Part shown: piece by piece, positions 8,088 to 16,056 of the stretch
Position numbering within the stretch: the first letter of the stretch is position 1
How the letters are laid out: every line of letters begins with the position of its first letter
Origin: Actinomadura coerulea
GTDB taxonomy: Bacteria > Actinomycetota > Actinomycetes > Streptosporangiales > Streptosporangiaceae
Length of the DNA stretch: 64,000 nucleotides
Assembly: GCF_014208105.1 (NCBI RefSeq)
Contig: NZ_JACHMQ010000001.1
Coordinates: 7,812,001-7,876,000, forward strand
Direction: 5' to 3'
Position numbers and translations under genes: made by a program
Notes under the pieces: model-generated
The model's input: only the letters and a program-made list of their open reading frames with translations
The model's database searches: none
What the model was told of the DNA's origin: nothing

Positions 8088-9557
8088 ATGCCCATCGAGA
8101 CCCGCATCCACGGCGCCGGCGGCACCGTGTCGCAGACCGCGGTCGACCTCGGGGCCGAGGTGGTGGCGGTGCCCGTCCGGTCCGGCCCCGCCGCCCCGGC
8201 GGCGGAGGTGGCGGCCTCCCTCCCCTTCACGCTGGACGAGCTGCTCGCGCTGCACCAGGCCAAGGGCGAGCCCGGTGAGATCGTCGCCACGCAGGTCCGC
8301 GTCGGCGACCGGGTGCGGGAGCTGCTCCTGTACGGCGTGGGCGAGGCGGCCCCGGCCGACCTGCGCAGGGCGGGCGCCGCGCTGGCCCGCCGCGGCAGGG
8401 GGCGCACGGCGCTCGTCGCGGGCGTCCCGGACGGCGACCTCGCCGCCTTCGTCGAGGGCGCGCTGCTCGCCTCCTACGAGTTCAGGATCGGCGCCGCGCC
8501 GCCGAAGAAGGCGCTCGGCACCCTCGCGGTGCTGACCGAGGCCGGCCCCGGGGCCGACGCCCCGGCGATCGAGCTCGGCACCGCGCGGGCACGGGCCACC
8601 GCCCTCGCCCGCGACCTGGCCAACACCCCCTCCGGCGAGAAGGACCCGTCGTGGCTGGCCGCCGAGGCCGAGCGCGTCGCCGGCGAGTCCGGCCTCACCG
8701 TCCGCGTGCGGGGTGAGAAGGAGCTGGCGGACGAGGGGTTCGGCGGCCTGCTCGCCGTCGGCGGCGGCTCGGCCCGCCCGCCCCGGCTGATCGAGCTCGC
8801 CTACGACCCGGGAGACGCCGGGGGGTCCTCCCCGCGCCATGTCGTCCTGGTCGGCAAGGGCATCACGTTCGACAGCGGCGGCCTGTCGCTGAAGCCGAAC
8901 GAGGGCATGAAGACGATGAAGACCGACATGGCGGGCGGCGCCGCCGTCATCGCCGTGATGAGCGCGCTGCGGGCCCTCGGCGTCCGCGCCCGCGTCACCG
9001 GTCTGGTCGCCGCGGCCGAGAACATGCCGTCCGGTTCGGCGATGCGCCCCGGCGACGTGATCACCCACTACGGCGGGACGACGTCGGAGGTGCTGAACAC
9101 CGACGCCGAGGGGCGGCTCGTCCTCGCCGACGCGCTCGCCTACGCCGACGCCCGGCTCGACCCCGACGCGGTGGTGGACGTCGCCACGCTGACCGGGGCC
9201 GCCAAGGTCGCGCTCGGCCTGAAGCACGCGGCCCTGTTCGCGAGCGACGACGCGCTCGCCGAGGAGCTCACCCGGGCCGGGGCGGCCGCCGGCGAGCCCG
9301 TGTGGCGGCTCCCGCTCGTGGAGGAGTACCGCGCCGCGATCGACTCCGACGTCGCCGACGTCAACAACATCGGGCGCGGCGGCTACGGCGGCGGCTCGAT
9401 CACGGCGGCGCTGTTCCTGCGCGAGTTCGCGGGCGGGCGGCCCTGGGCGCACCTCGACATCGCCGGGCCCGGCCGCTCCACCTCCGAGGACGCCGAGATC
9501 ACCCGCGGCGCCACCGGCTACGGCGCGCGCCTCCTGCTGGACTGGCTGACGGCCTGA
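8088..9557 (+). CDS. pepA: Leucyl aminopeptidase (peptidase M17)
   Basis: A 489-residue dimetal aminopeptidase that removes N-terminal residues from peptides in the cytosol. The M17 signature NTDAEGRL is at about residues 338-345, and metal/catalytic segments GKGITFDSGGLSLKP and KTDMAGGAAV are intact. The N-terminal macro-like domain occupies roughly the first 160 residues. ATG 8088 is preferred over GTG 8052 because AGGGGGG at 8072-8078 is correctly spaced. It is flanked by a terminator upstream and a convergent gene downstream. Confidence 0.93.
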   Translation: MPIETRIHGAGGTVSQTAVDLGAEVVAVPVRSGPAAPAAEVAASLPFTLDELLALHQAKGEPGEIVATQVRVGDRVRELLLYGVGEAAPADLRRAGAALARRGRGRTALVAGVPDGDLAAFVEGALLASYEFRIGAAPPKKALGTLAVLTEAGPGADAPAIELGTARARATALARDLANTPSGEKDPSWLAAEAERVAGESGLTVRVRGEKELADEGFGGLLAVGGGSARPPRLIELAYDPGDAGGSSPRHVVLVGKGITFDSGGLSLKPNEGMKTMKTDMAGGAAVIAVMSALRALGVRARVTGLVAAAENMPSGSAMRPGDVITHYGGTTSEVLNTDAEGRLVLADALAYADARLDPDAVVDVATLTGAAKVALGLKHAALFASDDALAEELTRAGAAAGEPVWRLPLVEEYRAAIDSDVADVNNIGRGGYGGGSITAALFLREFAGGRPWAHLDIAGPGRSTSEDAEITRGATGYGARLLLDWLTA

Positions 9558-9577
9558 CCGGGCCCGCCGGTCACCTG

Positions 9578-10198
9578 TTACCTGTTCCGGCGGTCGATCA
9601 CCGGGACGCGGCGCCGCCGCCGGGCCTGCCTGACGATCTCAGGGAGCGTCGCGTCCCAGCCCGCCTCGACCGCGAAGCACCACGGGACGGCCGCCTCCGT
9701 GGCGGGCACGTCCCGCATCGTCAGCGCCACCAGCGGCGCCCGCTCGGACGTGCGCGCCATCTCCGCGAGCTCCGGGGTGGGCAGGAACACCAGGTAGTCC
9801 TGCTCGCCGCGGCGGGTGCCGCCGACGCCGCGCCGCAGCGCCGTGATCGCCGCGACGTCGTCCCAGGGCAGCGTCCGCCCGGAGCGGCGCGGCAGCGGCC
9901 AGCGCGCGGGACGCCGGACCCCGCCCGCGTCGAGTTCCAGGACGGGCCGCCGCGACAGCATCGCCCCGGCCGACACCAGCAGACCCGCCCCGAACAGGCC
10001 GAGCCCCGCCACCCCCAGCACCGTGACCGCGACGCCGGCGGCGTCCGCGCCGCGCGTCGCGCCGCCCGCGACGAAGGCCGCCGACGCCAGGAACAGGATC
10101 AGGAACGCGGCGGCGCGCCACATCCCGCGCCAGGTGACGCGCACCCGGACCGCGAACGCCTCCGCGGCGGCCCGGTCGCGCTCGACGTCCTCAGTCAC
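9578..10198 (-). CDS. Membrane protein with two TM segments, hypothetical
   Basis: A 206-residue protein I do not recognise by name. Two hydrophobic segments lie at about residues 30-50 and 57-80, followed by a soluble portion of strands beginning RPVLELDAGGVRRP and containing RTLPWDDVAAITAL, a pattern reminiscent of PH-like domains in actinobacterial membrane proteins. The C-terminus is Arg-rich. Its start overlaps the end of the O-methyltransferase gene by eight bases, so it is probably co-transcribed with it. Confidence 0.65.
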   Translation of the reverse strand: MTEDVERDRAAAEAFAVRVRVTWRGMWRAAAFLILFLASAAFVAGGATRGADAAGVAVTVLGVAGLGLFGAGLLVSAGAMLSRRPVLELDAGGVRRPARWPLPRRSGRTLPWDDVAAITALRRGVGGTRRGEQDYLVFLPTPELAEMARTSERAPLVALTMRDVPATEAAVPWCFAVEAGWDATLPEIVRQARRRRRVPVIDRRNR

Positions 10199-10850
10199 GC
10201 CTGACGGCGCAGAGCAGGCCGTCGCCCACCGGCATCAGCAGCGGGACGAGCCGGTCGTCCTCGCGGATCATGCGATGCACCTCGCGGATGGCCTCGGTGT
10301 CGGGGTCGCGCCGGTCGGGGTCGGCGACCCGGTCGTGCCAGAGCGCGTTGTCGAACGCCACGACGCCGCCCGGCCGCAGCAGCCGGAGCGCGTCCACCAG
10401 GTACTCGGGGTACTCCCGCTTCGCCGCGTCGCAGAACACCATGTCGTAGGCGCCGTCGGTGAGGCGCGGCAGCACCTCCAGCGCCGGGCCGATGATCATC
10501 CGGGTGCGGAAGCCGGACAGGCCCGCCTCACGGTAGGCCTGCTTGGCCAGCCGCTGGTGCTCCGGCTCGATGTCGACGCTGGTCAGCACCGCCTCTTTCG
10601 GCATGCCCCGCATCAGGTAGACGCCGGACACGCCGCAGCCCGAACCGACCTCCACGACCGTCCGCGCGCCGATCAGCGTGGCGATGAAGCGCAGCGCCGC
10701 GCCCCCGGCCGGGCCGATCGGCATGGCGCCGACCTCCTGGCCGCGCCGCCTGGCGTTCAGGAGCGGCTCGTCCTCGGGGAGGTAATCCTCCACATAGGCC
10801 CGGGTGGCCTCAATGGCGTCGATGGCTGCCTCCTCGTGGGACCCCCGCAT
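10191..10850 (-). CDS. Class I SAM-dependent O-methyltransferase (Rv1220c-like)
   Basis: A 219-residue catechol-O-methyltransferase-family enzyme. SAM-binding motif I is VEVGSGCGVSG (about 66-76), the acidic ribose-binding residue is in TSVDIEPEH, and the metal-binding region includes FCDAAKREYPEYL and AFDNALWHDRV. The substrate cannot be read from sequence. The gene is divergent from sigE, the same arrangement as Rv1220c and sigE in M. tuberculosis, which supports orthology. It overlaps the next gene by eight bases. Confidence 0.88.
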   Translation of the reverse strand: MRGSHEEAAIDAIEATRAYVEDYLPEDEPLLNARRRGQEVGAMPIGPAGGAALRFIATLIGARTVVEVGSGCGVSGVYLMRGMPKEAVLTSVDIEPEHQRLAKQAYREAGLSGFRTRMIIGPALEVLPRLTDGAYDMVFCDAAKREYPEYLVDALRLLRPGGVVAFDNALWHDRVADPDRRDPDTEAIREVHRMIREDDRLVPLLMPVGDGLLCAVRRD

Positions 10851-10882
10851 GGCTCATGCTGGAAAGACCATATCGCTGCAGG

Positions 10883-10909
10883 GGAACCAACTGGCGTTTC
10901 AGTGCGTTG
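10883..10909 (+). promoter_or_regulatory. ECF-type promoter upstream of sigE
   Basis: GGAACC (10883-10888), 16 bases, then CGTTG (10905-10909). This agrees with the GGAAC-N15-17-CGTT consensus of SigE/SigH-type ECF sigma factors. It lies about 110 bases upstream of the sigE start, suggesting autoregulation or control by a related ECF factor. Confidence 0.5.
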
Positions 10910-11019
10910 TTACCAACACAGGCAAGCACCGAGTCGGTATCAGAACCGCCCCAGCCCAGGCGAGACCGTGCCGTTCCAAGGCGAGACCTTGGCTCACGAG
11001 AGAGGAACAGCCCGGCACC

Positions 11020-11742
11020 ATGGGAGTCGCAGCACTCAGTTTCAGAAGCGCTGTGGGGGTCGGCGCCAGGCAGGGTCTGGGAAACGCCGCTCGCACCCGA
11101 GAGAACGCACCCGAAGCGGAATGGGCGCCGCCGTCCTGGGACGAGGTCGTCCGCGAGCACTCGGCCCGCGTCTACCGTCTGGCCTACCGCCTCACCGGCA
11201 ACCAGCACGACGCCGAGGACCTCACGCAGGAGGTCTTCGTCCGCGTGTTCCGCTCGCTGTCGAACTACACGCCGGGCACGTTCGAGGGCTGGCTGCACCG
11301 GATCACCACGAACCTGTTCCTCGACATGGCCCGGCGCCGCCAGCGCATCCGCTTCGAGGGCCTCGCCGACGACGCCGCGGAACGCCTCCAGGGCCGCGAG
11401 CCGACCCCGGCGCAGGCGTTCGACGACAACAACTTCGACGCCGACGTCCAGGCCGCGCTCGACGCGCTGGCCCCCGACTACCGCGCCGCCGTCGTGCTGT
11501 GCGACATCGAGGGGCTGTCCTACGAGGAGATCTCCGCGACCCTCGGCGTCAAGCTCGGCACCGTGCGCAGCCGCATCCACCGGGGGCGGGCGCAGCTGCG
11601 GTCGGCGCTGGAGCACCGCGCGCCCACCCGGCGCCGGCCCGGGACCAGGAACGACTACCAGCCCGCCGACGCGGCCTTCGAGGGCGAGCCCGGGGGAGTG
11701 CACGCGGCGGGCGGTGCCCGGCCGCTGCCGGAGGGCGTGTAA
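11020..11742 (+). CDS. sigE: ECF RNA polymerase sigma factor SigE
   Basis: A 240-residue ECF sigma factor. Region 2 contains RLAYRLTGNQHDAEDLTQEVF (read here as two parts, RLAYRLTG and DAEDLTQEVF) and FEGWLHRITTNLFLDMARR; region 4 contains YRAAVVLCDIEGLSYEEIS and GTVRSRIHRGRAQLR. It directs transcription of envelope-stress genes. ATG 11020 is chosen because GAGAGGAA precedes it and upstream in-frame residues are unconserved. The gene heads a cluster with its zinc anti-sigma factor, an RseB-like protein and HtrA, the order known for mycobacterial SigE except for the RseB-like insertion. Confidence 0.92.
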   Translation: MGVAALSFRSAVGVGARQGLGNAARTRENAPEAEWAPPSWDEVVREHSARVYRLAYRLTGNQHDAEDLTQEVFVRVFRSLSNYTPGTFEGWLHRITTNLFLDMARRRQRIRFEGLADDAAERLQGREPTPAQAFDDNNFDADVQAALDALAPDYRAAVVLCDIEGLSYEEISATLGVKLGTVRSRIHRGRAQLRSALEHRAPTRRRPGTRNDYQPADAAFEGEPGGVHAAGGARPLPEGV

Positions 11743-11804
11743 AGCTGTGCACCGCGCGCGGGGCGGGACCGCGCGCCTGACCGAACGGAATCGACGGAGG
11801 CGGC

Positions 11805-12452
11805 GTGAGTTGTCTGGGGGAGCGTCTGACCGCGCTGGTCGACGGTGAGCTGGGGGACGAGGAGCGCGAGCGCGCCCACGCCCATCTCGCGGGATGCGCC
11901 CGCTGCCGCGAGGAGGCCGACCAGCTGCGCAAGCTGAAGGGGCGGCTGCGGGGCCTGTCGGAGCTGCCGGCGACCGACGGCACCGACGACCTGCCGTCTC
12001 CCGACTTCCTGAGCCGGCTGCGCACCCTGCCCGAGCTGTCGGGTCTGCCCGACGTCCCCGTGGCCCCTGACGCGCCCGTATCCGGCGCATCGCCCAAATC
12101 CGCCGTGCCGCACGCGGGTTCGCGCCCCCGGCACCCCTCCCGGCCGATCCGATCATCGGCCCGCCCCGTCAGGGCCCCGCACGCCGTCCGCCCGCGCGAC
12201 GACCGCCCGGTCGGGCACACGGCCGCGATCCGCGTCCCGCCCCGGCGCCGCTACCTCGTGGTCGGCGCCGCCACCCTGTTCCTCGGCCTCGGCACCGCCT
12301 CCTACGTGGCGGGCGGCCGTCAGGACAGCCCCGCCGTGACGCCCGCCTTCGACCGGTTCGCGGTCGAGCACGCGCTCACGTCCGGCGACGCGCCGATGAC
12401 CGATCCGCTCACCGACCCGGTCAACCAGGTCCAGGTCTCCCCGGGGCCGTGA
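11805..12452 (+). CDS. rseA: Anti-sigma factor with zinc-finger domain (RseA-like)
   Basis: A 215-residue membrane-anchored anti-sigma factor expected to sequester SigE. The N-terminal zf-HC2 motif HAHLAGCARC (about residues 25-34) supplies the HxxxCxxC zinc ligands. A disordered Pro/Arg-rich linker follows and one TM segment is at about residues 147-167 (YLVVGAATLFLGLGTASYVA), leaving roughly 50 residues outside. GTG 11805 has GGAGG five bases upstream. The stop overlaps the RseB-like start by four bases. Release would be through phosphorylation/ClpC or site-1/site-2 proteolysis in known relatives; which applies here is unknown. Confidence 0.88.
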   Translation: MSCLGERLTALVDGELGDEERERAHAHLAGCARCREEADQLRKLKGRLRGLSELPATDGTDDLPSPDFLSRLRTLPELSGLPDVPVAPDAPVSGASPKSAVPHAGSRPRHPSRPIRSSARPVRAPHAVRPRDDRPVGHTAAIRVPPRRRYLVVGAATLFLGLGTASYVAGGRQDSPAVTPAFDRFAVEHALTSGDAPMTDPLTDPVNQVQVSPGP

Positions 12453-13564
12453 GGCGGGCGGCCCCGCCCGGGCGGTGCCGCCGCGGCGCCGTCCTGGCAG
12501 GCGGGCTCGCGGGCGCCCTCGCGCTGGCCGGGGCGCTCGCCGGCGACCCCGCCCCCGTCCGCCGCGCCCGTACCGACCCGGGCGCCGTCGGGCTGCTGCG
12601 CGCAGCCGCGGACGCGGCCCGCCGCGTCCCCTACGAGGGCCGGCGGTTCCTCACCACCCGCGGCGGCGGCCGGGCCGCCACCTCCCGCGTCGTGGTGTCG
12701 CACACGCCGGGCGCGGGCATCCGGTACCGGTCGGGGCCGAGCGGCGAGGGGTACCGGCCCGAGTCCTCCGCCGGGGACACCACCGGCTTCACGCCCGCGA
12801 CCCTGGCGCTGCTGACCGGCAACTACGCGGTGGTCCGCGCCCCGGACGCCTCCGTCTGCGGCCGTCCCGCCCGCGTCGTCGAGGCGCGCCGCGCCGACGG
12901 CAGCCCCGCCGGGCGCTTCTGGATCGACCGGGACACCGGCCTGATGCTGCACCGCGAGCTGATCGACGCCACCGGCCGCCCGGTGATCACCACCGGCTTC
13001 ACCGAGATCAGCTTCACCCCGTCGCCCGCCGAGCCGTCCCCGCTCGGCCGCCCCCTCGGCGGGATCTCCCGCTTCCCGGGGGCGAGCGCGGACGGCCCGG
13101 TGGAGTCCGCCGGCGCCCGCGCCGCGGGCGCGTGGGGCGAGCGGCTGGACCGCTCCGGCCTCGCCGGCCTGCGCGGGCGCGGCTGGCCCGTACCGGAGGG
13201 CCTGCCGGGGCGGCTCACCCTCTACGAGGCCCGTCGCGAGCACGGCGGCGGGACCCTGCACCTCAGCTACTCCGACGGCCTCGCCGCCGTCTCGGTGTTC
13301 GTGCAGCGCGGCACCCTCGACGAGCGCGGCATGGCGGGCTGGCAGCGGACCGTCCGGCGGGGCCGGACGGTGTACCGCCGCGAGTCCCTGAGGCGCTGGG
13401 CGGTGTCCGGCGGGAACGGCTACGTCTACACCGTCGTGACGGACGCTCCGCAGAGCACGGCCACGGCGGTGGCGCTGAACATGCCGCGCGACCCCGCGCC
13501 GTTCCTGACGCGCCTCTCCCGCGGTGCCCGGCGCCTGGCCTCTGCGGCGAATCCGTTCGATTGA
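12449..13564 (+). CDS. MucB/RseB-like sigma-E regulatory protein
   Basis: A 371-residue exported protein: a Sec-type signal at about residues 10-32 (Ala/Leu-rich), then a domain containing VPYEGRRFLTTRGGG and RYRSGPSGEG, a WIDRDTGLMLHRE strand, and a C-terminal half with LTLYEARREHGGGTLHLSYSD-type sequence split by linkers. The PYEG, lipid-pocket and RDTGL features match MucB/RseB, which shields an anti-sigma factor from cleavage and senses mislocalised lipid or protein. Mycobacterial SigE operons lack this gene, so here SigE control may use an RseB-type sensor. Coupled to rseA by a GTGA overlap. Confidence 0.78.
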   Translation: MRRAAPPGRCRRGAVLAGGLAGALALAGALAGDPAPVRRARTDPGAVGLLRAAADAARRVPYEGRRFLTTRGGGRAATSRVVVSHTPGAGIRYRSGPSGEGYRPESSAGDTTGFTPATLALLTGNYAVVRAPDASVCGRPARVVEARRADGSPAGRFWIDRDTGLMLHRELIDATGRPVITTGFTEISFTPSPAEPSPLGRPLGGISRFPGASADGPVESAGARAAGAWGERLDRSGLAGLRGRGWPVPEGLPGRLTLYEARREHGGGTLHLSYSDGLAAVSVFVQRGTLDERGMAGWQRTVRRGRTVYRRESLRRWAVSGGNGYVYTVVTDAPQSTATAVALNMPRDPAPFLTRLSRGARRLASAANPFD

Positions 13565-13666
13565 CCCGAGATATGGGTATTGGCGGCGAGTCTTATGCTC
13601 GCCACATGCCCCGCGCGGCAGCATGAGCACCGATAACGAGGACCATGCTCGGTAGGAGAGATGGGG

Positions 13667-15481
13667 ATGACGGAAGACAACCGCGGCCCGGTGAGGGCGC
13701 CGTCGGAGGACGACGACGTCGTCCCCGGGCAGGAGCCTGAGCGGCAGGAGGCGGCGGCTCCTCCCGAGACGGTGACCGACCAGGGGATCCCCGTGGAGCA
13801 GCCGGCGGACGAGCCCGAGGCCGACGACCCCGAGCCCGGATCCGCCCGCGACGAGGACGGCGCCGGGACCGCCCCCGCGAGCGGCGACGGGCGCGACTCG
13901 GGCGAGAAGGGCGACCGCCTGGTGGCCGGGGGCTTCGCGCCCCCCGACTCGCTCGGCGGGCCGCCCGACACCAGCGAGGACGTGCTCTCCGGGGCCGCCG
14001 CGGACGTGCCGCGGGAGGTGCCGCTGCAGGACGCCCCGCCGCGCGACATGCCGCAGCCGCCGCCGCCCGTCCCGCTCGACAAGCCGCCCGTGGAGGCGCC
14101 CGACGACCGGATGCGGCCCGGGTTCGTGCCGCCCAACCAGGACCCGAGGGCCGCGCAGGGCGCCCCGTACGGGGGCTGGCCGCAGCAGTCCCACCAGGGC
14201 CCGCCGCCGCCCGCCCACGGCCGCCCGCCGATGGGACCGCCGCCCGCGCCGCCCGGCCCGCCGCCGCCCGGCGGCCCGGGACCGCGCCCGCTGGCCGGGT
14301 ACGGGATGCCGCCCGGCGGCACCGGGCCCAACTGGGCTCCCGTCCCCGCGCCCCCGTCGTCGTCGCGCGGCGGGCCGGGCCTCGGCCTCCTCGCCGTGGT
14401 CGCGCTGATCGTCGCGCTGGTGGCCGGGGCCGTCGGCGCCGGGATCGGCGTGATCGCCACCGGCGGGTCCGACGACTCCGGCTCGGTGAACCTCGGCGGC
14501 AGCGACAGCAACGACACCAAGGTGCAGAACCGTCCGCCGGACTCGGTCGCGGGCGTCGCGCAGCGGGCGCTGCCGAGCGTCGTGATGATCCGCGTGCAGT
14601 CCGCGCAGGGGGAGATCGGCGGCACCGGCTTCATCGTCAACGGCGGCTACGTCATCACCAACAACCACGTCGCCTCCGGCGGGGGCGGCGGTGGCGGCCA
14701 GATCCAGATCGTCTTCAACGACAAGAAGACGCTGCCCGCCACGATCAAGGGCGCCGACCCGAGCTCGGACGTCGCGGTGCTCAAGCCCGAGGGCCAGCAC
14801 TCGCTGCCGCCGCTGCCGGTCGGCGACTCCAGCGCCATCGCCGTCGGCGACCCGGTGATCGCGATCGGTTCGCCGCTCGGCCTGCAGGGCTCGGTCACCA
14901 CCGGCATCGTCAGCTCGCTGAACCGGGCCGTGCCCACGCGGGGCGAGGGCGGCGGCGGCGACGCGTCCTACCTCAACGCCATCCAGACCGACGCCGCGAT
15001 CAACCCGGGCAACTCGGGCGGACCGCTGGTGGACGCCAAGGGCCGCGTGATCGGCATCAACACCGCGATCGCGACGCTCGGCGGCCAGTCGCTCGGCGGG
15101 GAGCAGCAGAGTGGCAGCATCGGCCTCGGCTTCGCGATCCCGATCAACCAGGGCAAGCGGATCGCCGAGGAGATCATCCGGACCGGCACGGTCAAGCAGG
15201 CCAAGCTCGGCGTGCTGCCCGACCCCCGCTACCAGGAGGGCGGCGCCCGGATCATGCCGCAGCCGGTCAACGGGCAGGACCCGGTGACGAGGGGCGGCCC
15301 GGCGGACAAGGCGGGCCTCAAGCCCGGCGACGTCATCACCAAGGTCGACGACAAGCCGATCGAGGACGCCACCGACCTGATCGCCCAGATCCGCAGCCGC
15401 GCGCCGGGCGACCGCGTCACCCTCACCTACCAGCGGGGCGGCAAGGAGGCCACCGCCCAGGTGACCCTGACCTCCGACTAG
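13667..15481 (+). CDS. htrA: HtrA/DegP-like serine protease with PDZ domain
   Basis: A 604-residue envelope protease. The first 240 residues are acidic then Pro/Gly-rich and cytoplasmic; one TM segment lies at about 241-264; the trypsin-like domain carries His334 (VITNNHV), Asp368 (SSDVAVLK) and Ser450 (PGNSGGPLV); a PDZ domain (KAGLKPGDVITKVDD) occupies about the last 95 residues. ATG 13667 is preferred over ATG 13661 because AGGAG at 13654-13658 is eight bases away rather than two. It would degrade or refold misfolded exported proteins as part of the SigE response. A hairpin follows the stop. Confidence 0.93.
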   Translation: MTEDNRGPVRAPSEDDDVVPGQEPERQEAAAPPETVTDQGIPVEQPADEPEADDPEPGSARDEDGAGTAPASGDGRDSGEKGDRLVAGGFAPPDSLGGPPDTSEDVLSGAAADVPREVPLQDAPPRDMPQPPPPVPLDKPPVEAPDDRMRPGFVPPNQDPRAAQGAPYGGWPQQSHQGPPPPAHGRPPMGPPPAPPGPPPPGGPGPRPLAGYGMPPGGTGPNWAPVPAPPSSSRGGPGLGLLAVVALIVALVAGAVGAGIGVIATGGSDDSGSVNLGGSDSNDTKVQNRPPDSVAGVAQRALPSVVMIRVQSAQGEIGGTGFIVNGGYVITNNHVASGGGGGGGQIQIVFNDKKTLPATIKGADPSSDVAVLKPEGQHSLPPLPVGDSSAIAVGDPVIAIGSPLGLQGSVTTGIVSSLNRAVPTRGEGGGGDASYLNAIQTDAAINPGNSGGPLVDAKGRVIGINTAIATLGGQSLGGEQQSGSIGLGFAIPINQGKRIAEEIIRTGTVKQAKLGVLPDPRYQEGGARIMPQPVNGQDPVTRGGPADKAGLKPGDVITKVDDKPIEDATDLIAQIRSRAPGDRVTLTYQRGGKEATAQVTLTSD

Positions 15482-15527
15482 GGCAGAGATGTTCAAGTCC
15501 GGTTCATCCGGGCTGGGGATACGCTGG

Positions 15528-15557
15528 GGGGACCGGCCCGTCTCTGGGCCGGTCCCC
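15528..15557 (+). terminator. Hairpin between htrA and tatB
   Basis: Perfect 12-bp stem (arms 15528-15539 and 15546-15557) with a GTCTCT loop, followed by TTC. It would end the sigE-htrA transcript and separate tatB, or act as an attenuator. Confidence 0.6.
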
Positions 15558-15612
15558 TTCGGGTCGTGTGCAGGCGGTCGCGCCGCGGCCTGCCGTGTGT
15601 GTGGAGGACGGG

Positions 15613-15963
15613 TTGTTCGACGTCGGACTCGGTGAGATGGCGGTGCTCGTCGTCCTCGCCCTGGTCATCTTCGGCGACAAGCTGCCGCAGGTCGCCGGGC
15701 AGGCCGGCCGGATGCTGCGGCAGTTCCGCGAGATGGCCAACAGCGCCAAGGCCGACCTTCAGGAGGGCCTCGGCCCGGAGTTCAAGGACTTCGACCTCAA
15801 CGACCTCAACCCGAAGACGTTCGTCCGCAAGCACCTGTTCGAGGACGGCGACACCTACCTGAAGAACGACCCGGGCATCTTCGACGACGCGCCCTCGTAC
15901 GCGACGTCGGCCGCGGGCCTCGACCCGAGCGAGAAGCCGCCCTTCGACAACGAGGCGACCTGA
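15613..15963 (+). CDS. tatB: Sec-independent protein translocase subunit TatB
   Basis: A 116-residue TatB: short periplasmic N-terminus FDVGLGEM, a single TM (AVLVVLALVIFG), the hinge DKLP, an amphipathic helix (QVAGQAGRMLRQFREMANSA) and an acidic tail. TatB with TatC recognises twin-arginine signals; PhoX in this window is a plausible client. The TTG at 15613 is chosen because GGAGG at 15602-15606 is six bases away and MFDVGLGEM is the usual TatB N-terminus. The DPKTFVRKHLF-like region is common in actinobacterial TatB. Confidence 0.93.
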   Translation: MFDVGLGEMAVLVVLALVIFGDKLPQVAGQAGRMLRQFREMANSAKADLQEGLGPEFKDFDLNDLNPKTFVRKHLFEDGDTYLKNDPGIFDDAPSYATSAAGLDPSEKPPFDNEAT

Positions 15964-16023
15964 ACCTCCGCCGCGCCGCCCGCCGGGGCCGCGGCGCCGC
16001 CGCCGGCTCCGCCCGGCGGCGGG

Positions 16024-16052
16024 CGCCCGCCCGGGGAGGCCCCGGGCGGGCG
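16024..16052. terminator. Bidirectional terminator between tatB and mrp
   Basis: Perfect 13-bp stem (16024-16036 with 16040-16052) with a 3-nt AGG loop, placed between two convergent genes. Confidence 0.7.
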
Positions 16053-16056
16053 GTGG

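Noticed and set aside
12320..15496. About 1050-codon open frame antisense to the RseB-like and htrA genes
   Set aside because: Codon-position bias artefact; no recognisable motif, and the plus strand encodes well-defined proteins.
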